A stretch of DNA of 64,000 bases, taken from NCBI GenBank assembly GCA_022793195.1, contig JAAWCJ010000029.1:124001-188000 (forward strand), in the 5' to 3' direction. The translations under genes were made by a program, and so were the position numbers. Of this stretch, positions 57,352-64,000 are shown piece by piece; the first letter of the stretch is position 1; each line of letters starts with the position of its first letter. The DNA comes from Lachnospiraceae bacterium (GTDB taxonomy: Bacteria > Bacillota > Clostridia > Lachnospirales > Lachnospiraceae). A model generated the notes under the pieces. That model saw nothing but the letters and a program-made list of their open reading frames with translations, was not told the DNA's origin and did no database searches.

Positions 57352-58683
57352 TTAATATTTATACCGTTTCCGGTATCTGAAAAACATCACCGCAGACAAG
57401 ATAATGGCCATAAGTTCCGCCGCCGGGGTGGCCAGCCAAATTCCATTTACCCCCAAAATAACAGGAAATACCAACATTGTAATCAGCATAAATACAAAAG
57501 AACGGGAAACAGCCAGGATAAAAGAGACAGCTCCATTGGACAAGGCCGTAAACATCCCGCTGGCAAAAATATTAAATCCAATGAAACACAACGCCAGAGT
57601 ACAAATCCTGTTTCCTGTTACGGCAAGCCCAAATACCGGATTGTCGGGACGGGCAAACACCGACACCAGCGGTTTGGTTGCCGCAAAAGAAAAGACTGCC
57701 GTTGCTATGGAAATCCCTGCTATTACTTTCAGGCTGAGTAAAATCAGCTTTTTCAACTTTTCATGGTTCTTCTCCCCATAATAATAACTGATCATGGGCG
57801 CGACTCCATAAGAATATCCTGTGTAGAGAGAACTTGCAAACATCAGGACATACATGATAATTGTAACGGCAGCAACTCCATTTTCTCCCACATAGTGTAA
57901 CATCGTCCAGTTGAACATCATAGTAACAATTCCGGTGACAAGACTTGTCGCCATTTCCGAACAGCCATTGAAGGCCGCTTTTCCAAGAACCCTGATGTGA
58001 AAAGCCGGCTTTGTAAAATGCAGCAGGCTTTTTCTTTTGCCAAATACAATCAACCCCACCACTGCCGTCACGCTGTAGCCAAGTCCCGTTGCCACTGCGG
58101 CCCCGCTGATCCCCAGGCCGCACACGCCAATCAACAGGTAGTCCAACACAATGTTCAAAACACCCCCGGCCACAGAACAGCAGAGAGAAAGAGAAGCTTT
58201 TTCCGAAGCAATCATATAAAGGGTAAAATTATTCATCAAAAGAATCGGCACTGTAAACAAAAGATATTTTCTCAGATATGTAATACAGTACCCTGACACT
58301 GCTTCAGACAGATTCATACTACCGAAAATTTTTTCCGTAATCCCATATCCCAGGGCACACATGAAAAACCCCACTGCCACATTCACCAGAATCAAAAAAG
58401 TAAAGTCCTCCCTGGCTCCTTTTATCTTCTGTTCTCCCATTTTTTTCATAATAACTGCACTGCCGCCCGTGGCCAGCATAGTGGAAACGGCCGTCACAAG
58501 CTGGATAACCGGTGCAGTCAAATTGATGGCTGACAAAGCCTCCGTACCAATCAGGTTCGATACAAACAATCCGTCCACCATGGTATAAAAAGACATAAAA
58601 ACCGACATGATAATGGTCGGAACGGCAAATCTTAAAATATTCCCCAGGGTAACCGGTCTACTGTACGCATTTTGTTTTTCCAT
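57352..58683 (-). CDS. MATE-family multidrug/cation efflux protein
   Basis: 443 residues, twelve helices in two similar halves. Family features: ILRFAVPTIIMSVFMSFYTMVDGLFVSN, the second-half PMISYYYGEKNH and NIFASGMFTALSNGAVSF. Antiporter exporting drugs or organic cations with Na+ or H+. ATG 58683 with GGAGAAGATTT. Divergent from the MerR regulator, which is expected to activate it through the operator in its promoter. Confidence 0.92.
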   Translation of the reverse strand: MEKQNAYSRPVTLGNILRFAVPTIIMSVFMSFYTMVDGLFVSNLIGTEALSAINLTAPVIQLVTAVSTMLATGGSAVIMKKMGEQKIKGAREDFTFLILVNVAVGFFMCALGYGITEKIFGSMNLSEAVSGYCITYLRKYLLFTVPILLMNNFTLYMIASEKASLSLCCSVAGGVLNIVLDYLLIGVCGLGISGAAVATGLGYSVTAVVGLIVFGKRKSLLHFTKPAFHIRVLGKAAFNGCSEMATSLVTGIVTMMFNWTMLHYVGENGVAAVTIIMYVLMFASSLYTGYSYGVAPMISYYYGEKNHEKLKKLILLSLKVIAGISIATAVFSFAATKPLVSVFARPDNPVFGLAVTGNRICTLALCFIGFNIFASGMFTALSNGAVSFILAVSRSFVFMLITMLVFPVILGVNGIWLATPAAELMAIILSAVMFFRYRKRYKY

Positions 58684-58725
58684 AAATCTTCTCCTGTCAT
58701 CTTGTTTTCTTTCCTCTTATGCCCT

Positions 58726-58756
58726 ATAATAAACCGTACAGTAACTGTACGGTCAA
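58726..58756 (-). promoter_or_regulatory. MerR-type promoter/operator of the MATE gene
   Basis: Complement: TTGACC (58751-58756) and TATTAT (58726-58731) are 19 bases apart, the overlong spacer typical of MerR-activated promoters. The spacer holds a perfect 21-base palindrome ACCGTACAGT-A-ACTGTACGGT (58733-58753). MerR proteins bind such sites and twist the DNA to align the boxes. Confidence 0.85.
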
Positions 58757-58771
58757 TAGGAGATTTTAAAA

Positions 58772-59644
58772 ATGTTGAAAAAAACAAAATTGCTTACCAT
58801 CGGCCAGTTTGCAACATTAGTGGGGATAAACAAGAAGACTCTGATGTGGTATGATGAGATCGGCCTCTTCCGGCCGTCTGTTATTCATCCTGAAAACGGA
58901 TACCGCTATTATGACTACCACCAGATTGCCATACTGGAAACCATTCTGCTTCTGAGAGAATTAGATGTTTCCATAAAAGAAATACAAACCTTTATGGAAA
59001 ACCGTTCCGCAAACTCTCTGGAGCGGCTGCTCAGTGAGAAAATAGAAGAACTGGACAAAACCATTGTCCATATGAATTCTCTCCGCAAAACCCTTCAAAA
59101 TCACCGCCAGAACATGAATACTCTCCTTACTATGGATTTATCGGAAATCCAGGTCGTAGAAAAAAAGCGGCAGCGCCTCATCACAGTGGATATTGACAAA
59201 AACATATCTTTTGAAAAAGAGGTGGAATTAATTACTGCGGAAACAAAAAAATATCAGCTCCGCCGGCTCCACGACGCATCCTACGGCACCATGATCTCCG
59301 TCGAAAACCTCCGGCATGGAAATTTTGAGGATTATTCCAAACTGTTTATTGAACTTCCCTTTTCCACCCATGAGTTCTCCGAAAAAATCAATCCCAAAAC
59401 ACAAAAAACCGGACTGCATATGCAGCCCGGCGGACTTTATCTGAGAGCTTTTCATAAAGGAGACTGGAGCCTCCTTCCACTCCGCTATCAGGACATCTTT
59501 TCTTTTGCAGATGCCCACGGACTTTCCCTGTCCGGTTTTTCCTACGAAATGGGAATCAATGAAATCGTCATTGACCAGATCGAAGATTATATCATGCAAA
59601 TTGAAATCCCCATAGAACCATCATCCTCTCCCGGCCTGCGGTAA
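58772..59644 (+). CDS. MerR-family regulator with C-terminal effector-binding domain
   Basis: 290 residues, ATG after AGGAGATTTTAAAA. N-terminal winged helix (about 7-75; TIGQFATLVGINKKTLMWYDEIGLFRP in parts, NGYRYYDYHQIAIL), coiled coil (about 80-125), and a GyrI-like ligand domain (about 135-285). BmrR/TipA-like drug-sensing activators have this order. The divergent MATE pump and the operator between them make it the pump's activator (strong inference); ligand unknown. Confidence 0.92.
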   Translation: MLKKTKLLTIGQFATLVGINKKTLMWYDEIGLFRPSVIHPENGYRYYDYHQIAILETILLLRELDVSIKEIQTFMENRSANSLERLLSEKIEELDKTIVHMNSLRKTLQNHRQNMNTLLTMDLSEIQVVEKKRQRLITVDIDKNISFEKEVELITAETKKYQLRRLHDASYGTMISVENLRHGNFEDYSKLFIELPFSTHEFSEKINPKTQKTGLHMQPGGLYLRAFHKGDWSLLPLRYQDIFSFADAHGLSLSGFSYEMGINEIVIDQIEDYIMQIEIPIEPSSSPGLR

Positions 59645-59648
59645 AAAC

Positions 59649-60311
59649 TCACCGCAGGAAAACCTTCCATTTCAGATAGAAGCTTTTTTTCTTAAGCATA
59701 ACACCAAAACTGATCATAAAGTCCCACAGCATAATGACAAAAAGCGTCATACTGACCACCCGGACCACCCGGTAATCAATTCTGGATATTCCTTTAAGAA
59801 TCGGCTGAAAAAAACGCCCCATAAACAGAGTAATCATGGAAGCAAATGCCGCACTGGTGGGAATGGAAGTATATTTCGTGATATGTAACGGAATTTTGGA
59901 ATAATTCCAGTATTCAATGCCGCAAAGCCGTTCCACCACAGTTCCTAAAATAATTTCACCAATACACACAAAGAGCATTGCCCCCAGAAAATAAAACGCA
60001 TACCGTTTATATTTTGTCGCCCTTTTCCTCACCCGCTTTGGCAAGTTCATCTCTTCCGGCGTCCCAAACAGGAAATACATGGCCACCACCAACATCCCAT
60101 ACCCCAGAAGGAACGGCGCATTCATGTTACGGTTATTGATATACCCCTTCGTAAGGGCCAGCCACAGATTCTCCACCAAAAACCCTAAAAAAGAAATCAA
60201 TGCGACCATCATTCCCAGAACATAAACATCCTGTCCGCAAAGCAGCAAAGGTTTTCTCCCTTTTCCGGCTTCCAGTCTCTGAACCTTTCTTCCCTTTGTT
60301 AATACTTTCAT
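59649..60311 (-). CDS. Integral membrane protein, CmpB-like
   Basis: 220 residues from ATG 60311, chosen because GAGGGAAGAG precedes it and a promoter lies inside the longer upstream frame that could start at 60440. Five or so helices. GFLVENLWLALTKG, NNRNMNAPFLLGYGM and a later ER.CGIEYWNYS part resemble the ABC_trans_CmpB (putative type IV transporter) family, divergently (low to moderate). Converges on the MerR gene with 4 bases between stops. Confidence 0.68.
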   Translation of the reverse strand: MKVLTKGRKVQRLEAGKGRKPLLLCGQDVYVLGMMVALISFLGFLVENLWLALTKGYINNRNMNAPFLLGYGMLVVAMYFLFGTPEEMNLPKRVRKRATKYKRYAFYFLGAMLFVCIGEIILGTVVERLCGIEYWNYSKIPLHITKYTSIPTSAAFASMITLFMGRFFQPILKGISRIDYRVVRVVSMTLFVIMLWDFMISFGVMLKKKSFYLKWKVFLR

Positions 60312-60344
60312 TGACTCTTCCCTCACAATTCTTCTCTCTTTTAT

Positions 60345-60373
60345 AATGTACCATGCAAAAAGAAAAATTTCAA
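60345..60373 (-). promoter_or_regulatory. Promoter of the CmpB-like membrane gene
   Basis: Complement: TTGAAA (60368-60373), 17 bases, TACATT (60345-60350), extended -10 TGG. Confidence 0.55.
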
Positions 60374-60549
60374 TGACAAGAGGGAAAAAGAATTCTGATA
60401 TTTTCCGACAGCCCGAGAGAAAAACAGCCTCTGCTTTCACAGAGCCTGTCTTCCTTTTAAAATATGTATTAGAGATTTATAAATGGGCTTTTTTATTGAA
60501 AATACCATCGTGGGATTTCCCTGTACAAGCAAAATCTTATCATAAAACA

Positions 60550-60571
60550 GGGGCAGCCCGCAAGCCGCCCC
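60550..60571 (-). terminator. Terminator of the nickel/peptide-type importer operon
   Basis: GGGGCAGC/GCCGCCCC arms (one wobble) with a 6-base loop, followed by TGTTTTAT on the complement. A T-run is also present on the plus side, so it may act both ways. No gene is seen in 60374-60674 otherwise. Confidence 0.6.
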
Positions 60572-60674
60572 CACGGTTATTTTTTTCAAAAATTTTTATC
60601 TCCATTCTATGCAGGTTTTTTCACCCATTTCCCGCTTTTCTATCCCCATGCCCCGGATACCGCAGGAAAAATCT

Positions 60675-61421
60675 TTATAGCGTCAATACTGACTCCATAA
60701 GCCGTTTCGTGTATGCATCTTTTGGGTTTAAGATAATATCTCTTGTTTTTCCCATCTCCACGATTTTTCCCTGATACATCACTGCCACACGATCACAAAA
60801 ACTGTCCACCAGGGCAATATCATGGGAAATAAAAAGATAAGAAAGTCCCAGTTTCTTTTTTAAATCTTCCAAAAGACGGATAATCTGGGCCTGTACCGAC
60901 ACATCCAGGGCGCTTGTCACTTCATCGCAGATCAAAAGCTCCGGACGGATCAGGATGGCCCTGGCAATGGTGGCCCGCTGGCACTCTCCCCCCGACAACT
61001 CTCTGCCAAAACGGTCTGCATACCTCCGGTCCAGCTGCACCAGATCCATGGCTTTAAGGGCCTCCTCACGTATTTCTTCTTTGGAGCGTCCTCCTCTCCT
61101 GTAAAGCAGGCCCTCGCAAATATTGTCAAGGACCTTTCTTCTGGGATTTAAAGCCTTCATAGGATCCTGAAATACCATCTGCATATACGTTCCGTGAAAC
61201 AGGATCTCTCCGCCGGAAGGCCTCAGGAGCCCTGCAGCCATATAAGCCGTCGTACTTTTTCCGCTGCCACTTTCCCCAATCAGGCCAAAACATTCTCCCC
61301 GCTCAATCTGAAAACTGACCCCCTTTACCGCCACATCTTCTTCCACCCTTCCGTCCCGTCCAATCCGGTCACGGAATACCTTCTCCAGGTTTCTTACTTC
61401 CAAAATAAAATCAGACGCCAT
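60675..61421 (-). CDS. Peptide/nickel ABC importer ATP-binding protein (DppF/NikE type)
   Basis: 248 residues, ATG 61421 with GGAGGAGGG. Walker A IGESGSGKSTTAYMAAGL, signature LSGGECQRATIARA, Walker B LLICDEVTSALD, switch His FISHDIAL. Shorter than OppF, as in NikE-like ATPases. Overlaps the DppD-type gene by 11 bases. Last gene of the operon in this direction. Confidence 0.92.
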   Translation of the reverse strand: MASDFILEVRNLEKVFRDRIGRDGRVEEDVAVKGVSFQIERGECFGLIGESGSGKSTTAYMAAGLLRPSGGEILFHGTYMQMVFQDPMKALNPRRKVLDNICEGLLYRRGGRSKEEIREEALKAMDLVQLDRRYADRFGRELSGGECQRATIARAILIRPELLICDEVTSALDVSVQAQIIRLLEDLKKKLGLSYLFISHDIALVDSFCDRVAVMYQGKIVEMGKTRDIILNPKDAYTKRLMESVLTL

Positions 61422-62247
61422 GAGAACCCTCCTCCCCGGCAGAATCAGACGCCATACCCCTTTTTATATTGGGCGTGATTTCCCTGATTTTCGGAATGGC
61501 GCAGATCAGTTCCCTTGTATAAGGATGTTTCGGATGGTACAGCACCTGCTCCTTTGTCCCCCATTCCACAAGCTCCCCCTGCTTCATCACTCCCACCAGA
61601 TCAGCCATCGCGGCTATGACTCCCATATTGTGGGAAACAATGACAATCGAAGTCCCAAATTGTTTCCGCAGTTCCAGCATCGTGTCGATCACCTGCTTCT
61701 GGATGGTGACATCCAAAGCGCTGGTGGGTTCGTCGGCAAAAAGCAGTCTGGGACCGTTGGCAATGGCAATGGCAATGGCCGCTCGCTGGCACATCCCACC
61801 GGAAAGTTCAAACGGGTAAGATTCCAGAATCCTGCGGGGATTTTCCAGGTGAAGCGCCTCAAAAAGCCTCTCTGCCTCAGAATCTGATTCTGCCCTGGAG
61901 AGGGTCCGATGAACCCTGACCGATTCATAATAAGTCTTCCCGATTTTCCACAGTGGGTCCAAAGACAATTCCGGATGCTGAAACACCAGGGCGATCTCCT
62001 TTCCCCGCAGCTTTCTGAACTGTTTTTCCGAAAGCTTCAAAAGGTCTTCCCCCTCATAAAAAGCTTCCCCTTCCGTAACCTGCCCGTATTTTTCCAAAAG
62101 CCCGGCGAGGCTTTTTAACATGGTGCTTTTGCCGCTTCCGCTTTCTCCTACAATTCCCACGATTTGTCCGGGTTTCACAGAAAAGCCGACCCCTCGCACC
62201 ACCTGGATCTTCCCATATGCCACGGAAAGATTTTTTACCCTCAGCAT
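61411..62247 (-). CDS. Peptide/nickel ABC importer ATP-binding protein (DppD/NikD type)
   Basis: 278 residues from ATG 62247 (GGAGGTGATTCT). Walker A VGESGSGKSTMLKSLAGL, signature ELSGGMCQRAAIAIAIANG, Walker B LLFADEPTSALD, switch His IVSHNMGV. The AIAIAIAN stretch is encoded by a GGCAAT tandem repeat (61759-61778). C-terminal part lacks the long OppD cluster region (no CxxxxC cluster motif seen). Starts 5 bases before the end of the permease gene. Confidence 0.92.
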   Translation of the reverse strand: MLRVKNLSVAYGKIQVVRGVGFSVKPGQIVGIVGESGSGKSTMLKSLAGLLEKYGQVTEGEAFYEGEDLLKLSEKQFRKLRGKEIALVFQHPELSLDPLWKIGKTYYESVRVHRTLSRAESDSEAERLFEALHLENPRRILESYPFELSGGMCQRAAIAIAIANGPRLLFADEPTSALDVTIQKQVIDTMLELRKQFGTSIVIVSHNMGVIAAMADLVGVMKQGELVEWGTKEQVLYHPKHPYTRELICAIPKIREITPNIKRGMASDSAGEEGSHGV

Positions 62248-62251
62248 AGAA

Positions 62252-63064
62252 TCACCTCCCCCCTCCGTCATTTAACACATCCCTGACGCAATCCCCGGTC
62301 AGGTTAAACAAAACAACAGAGACAAACAGCGCTGCGCTGGGAAAAATGATGGCCCACGGAGCTGTCTGGAGGAACTGCCTTCCATTACTGATCATCAGGC
62401 CCCATTCCGCCTGGGGAGCCTGGACCCCCAGCCCCAGGAACGAAAGCCCTGCCATACTTAAAATCACATTACTGATATCCGATACTGCCGCAGTCATAAG
62501 CGGCAAAATAATATTGGGCAAAATATGGCGAAATAAAATATGTCTCTTTTTTGCGCCACACATAAAGGCCGCCCGGATATAAGTTTCGTTTTTCACCTGC
62601 AAAACAAGGCTTCTTGCCAGGCGCGCGTAACTGGTCCAATACATAGCCATCAGGGAAATCATCGCATTCTTAAGTCCCGGCCCCAACATTCCTGCAATGG
62701 CCACTGCCAGGATAAAGCTGGGAAATGCCTGAAAGACCATGGTAATCTTCATTAATACCTGATCCACCCATCCCCCGCCATAGCCTGCCACAAGGCCGAT
62801 TACCGTACCGGCAAAAAACACCACCGCCACAATAAATATGGCAGAATAGACGGAGGCCGCCGCACCCGTAAGAATTCGTGACAAAATACATCTCCCCAGA
62901 TTATCCGTTCCAAAGGGATATTGCGCCGAAGGCGCTTCATTGGCTGCCTGCAGGTTGGAAACATATGGGTCGTTTGGTGCAATCTGCTTTCCAAAAAGAA
63001 TCAGGACCAAAAACAGGGCTAAAAGCACAATCATAAAAACCGCGCGGAATTTCACCTTTTTCAT
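62252..63064 (-). CDS. Peptide/nickel ABC importer permease (DppC/NikC type)
   Basis: 270 residues. One N-terminal helix, a conserved NDPYVSNLQAANEAPSAQYPFGTDNLGRCILSR segment (in parts; FGTDNLGRC is the hallmark), then five helices with the EAA loop (ETYIRAAFMCGAKKRHILFRHILPNI). Overlaps the DppB-type gene by 4 bases, so the operon is translationally coupled. Confidence 0.93.
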   Translation of the reverse strand: MKKVKFRAVFMIVLLALFLVLILFGKQIAPNDPYVSNLQAANEAPSAQYPFGTDNLGRCILSRILTGAAASVYSAIFIVAVVFFAGTVIGLVAGYGGGWVDQVLMKITMVFQAFPSFILAVAIAGMLGPGLKNAMISLMAMYWTSYARLARSLVLQVKNETYIRAAFMCGAKKRHILFRHILPNIILPLMTAAVSDISNVILSMAGLSFLGLGVQAPQAEWGLMISNGRQFLQTAPWAIIFPSAALFVSVVLFNLTGDCVRDVLNDGGGR

Positions 63065-64000
63065 TTCTTCTCCACCTGCCCTTTTCTTACCCTGGGGTCA
63101 ATAACCCCATAAGACAGATCCACCAGGAAATTCACAAGCAGAAAAACAACGGCCAGCCAGACCACATATCCCTGAATCACCGGGTAGTCCCTGGCAGAAA
63201 TGGCATCCATGGCCAGCTTCCCAAGGCCAGGCCAGGAAAAAATATTTTCCACAATGGTAGTTCCGCCAAGCATACCGGCAAGGGACAACCCGAAAAGGGT
63301 CATAACCGGCAACATGGCATTTTTTAACACATGGAAAAAGAGGATTTTCCATTCCGGTACTCCCCGCGCCCTGGAACCTGCGATATATCCTTTGGAAAGT
63401 TCCTCCAGAACAATGGCCCGTACCTGGCGGATATACCAGGAGCTTAAAGAAAGCGCCAGCACAAGCACCGGCATCACAAGCCCCTTTCCCCCGCTTTTGG
63501 AAGCAATGACCGGCAGCCACCCCAACTGTACGCTGAAAAAATAAAGAGCCATCAGGGCCAGGAAAAAAGAGGGAAGGGATGCGAATAAATACGTCACAAA
63601 CCGGACACATAAATCAAATACCCCATTTTTAAACCTGGCGCATAAGATTCCAAGGGGAATGGAAACTGCCATCACCACCGCCATAGATAGCGCTGTTAAA
63701 ACAAGAGTTTGGGGAAGGGCCTTTAAAAGCTCGCCTGCCACCGGCTTTCCATTGCGCAGGGAATTTCCCATATCTCCTTTAAACATTCCCCTCAACCAGT
63801 CTCCATACTGAACCAGCATGGGCCTGTTTAGCCCCATTTCCTCCCTGGTCCGTTCCAGGAGTTCCTCTGTCGGTGTCACCCCCGTTTTATTTAATTTGAT
63901 CTCCGCCGGATCGCTGGGGGCCAGATAAGTCAGGCTGAAGGAAAGAAAGGTGATGCCGAGAAAGATAAAAACAAGAAGCCCGAATTTTTTCAGTATAAAT
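63061..64000 (-). CDS. Peptide/nickel ABC importer permease (DppB/NikB type), 5' end off the window
   Basis: The frame is open to base 64000; reading the complement from the edge gives FILKKFGLLVFIFLGITFLS, a typical first helix, so probably only a few residues are missing. A GTG at 63879 is internal. The conserved ELGLNRP-like region here is EEMGLNRPMLVQYGDWLRGMFKGDMGNS (in parts), and the EAA loop is near LEELSKGYIAGSRARGVPEWKILFFHV. Six helices. A substrate-binding protein is expected beyond the window; without it, nickel versus peptide cannot be decided. Confidence 0.92.
   Translation of the reverse strand, partial: FILKKFGLLVFIFLGITFLSFSLTYLAPSDPAEIKLNKTGVTPTEELLERTREEMGLNRPMLVQYGDWLRGMFKGDMGNSLRNGKPVAGELLKALPQTLVLTALSMAVVMAVSIPLGILCARFKNGVFDLCVRFVTYLFASLPSFFLALMALYFFSVQLGWLPVIASKSGGKGLVMPVLVLALSLSSWYIRQVRAIVLEELSKGYIAGSRARGVPEWKILFFHVLKNAMLPVMTLFGLSLAGMLGGTTIVENIFSWPGLGKLAMDAISARDYPVIQGYVVWLAVVFLLVNFLVDLSYGVIDPRVRKGQVEKK

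Overview
The window looks like chromosomal DNA of a low-to-mid GC Gram-positive anaerobe, most likely a Lachnospiraceae-type Clostridium relative. Evidence: strong AGGAGG-type ribosome sites on almost every gene; the chain uvrC-hprK-murB-whiA-HPr-dnaE-pfkA and the chain rel-MBL hydrolase-hemZ-hisS-aspS; lipoproteins with Clostridia-type leaders; rubrerythrin-type iron proteins; many two-component and ABC systems. No phage, integrase, transposase or CRISPR array was found, and nearly all genes lie on the minus strand.

Layout. 1-4321: two divergent hybrid histidine kinases, the first cut by the window edge. 4330-6665: a decaying three-gene module (M20 peptidase with a nonsense codon and an internal deletion, an intact membrane protein, and a membrane gene that has lost its 5' end). 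6644-8318: SH3-domain protein and PHP phosphoesterase. 8454-12726: spermidine/putrescine uptake operon potABCD led by an XRE-cupin regulator, with a consensus promoter and a palindromic operator. 13124-15867: metallophosphoesterase-rubrerythrin-rubredoxin fusion and a purine permease. 16010-19478: response regulator, kinase and lipoprotein operon. 19679-21310: orphan RACo-like ATPase. 21577-24438: TrpXYZ-type ABC importer. 24627-30568: ABC-2 exporter, unknown membrane protein and a second two-component pair. 30743-30909: tRNA-Trp and tRNA-Ala. 31003-31512: small XRE membrane regulator.

31735-53470 is the housekeeping core, all on the minus strand: glyA, aspS, hisS; hemZ, nicotinamidase, small membrane protein, MBL hydrolase, rel; pfkA, dnaE, HPr-like protein, whiA, murB, hprK, uvrC; ftsH. 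It links translation, stringent response, glycolysis, carbon-catabolite signalling, wall synthesis and DNA repair. pyrG follows on the plus strand, then a DUF1846 protein, a MATE pump with its divergent MerR activator (operator inside a 19-bp promoter spacer), an unknown membrane protein, and a nickel/peptide-type ABC importer running off the right edge.

I did not find a clearly new defence or mobile system. The items most worth a second look are the phosphoesterase-rubrerythrin fusion, three very large palindromic intergenic elements (12761-12928, 21318-21561, 55403-55744), the HPr-like protein lacking the catalytic histidine beside hprK and whiA, the decaying M20 module, and the MerR and pot operators.
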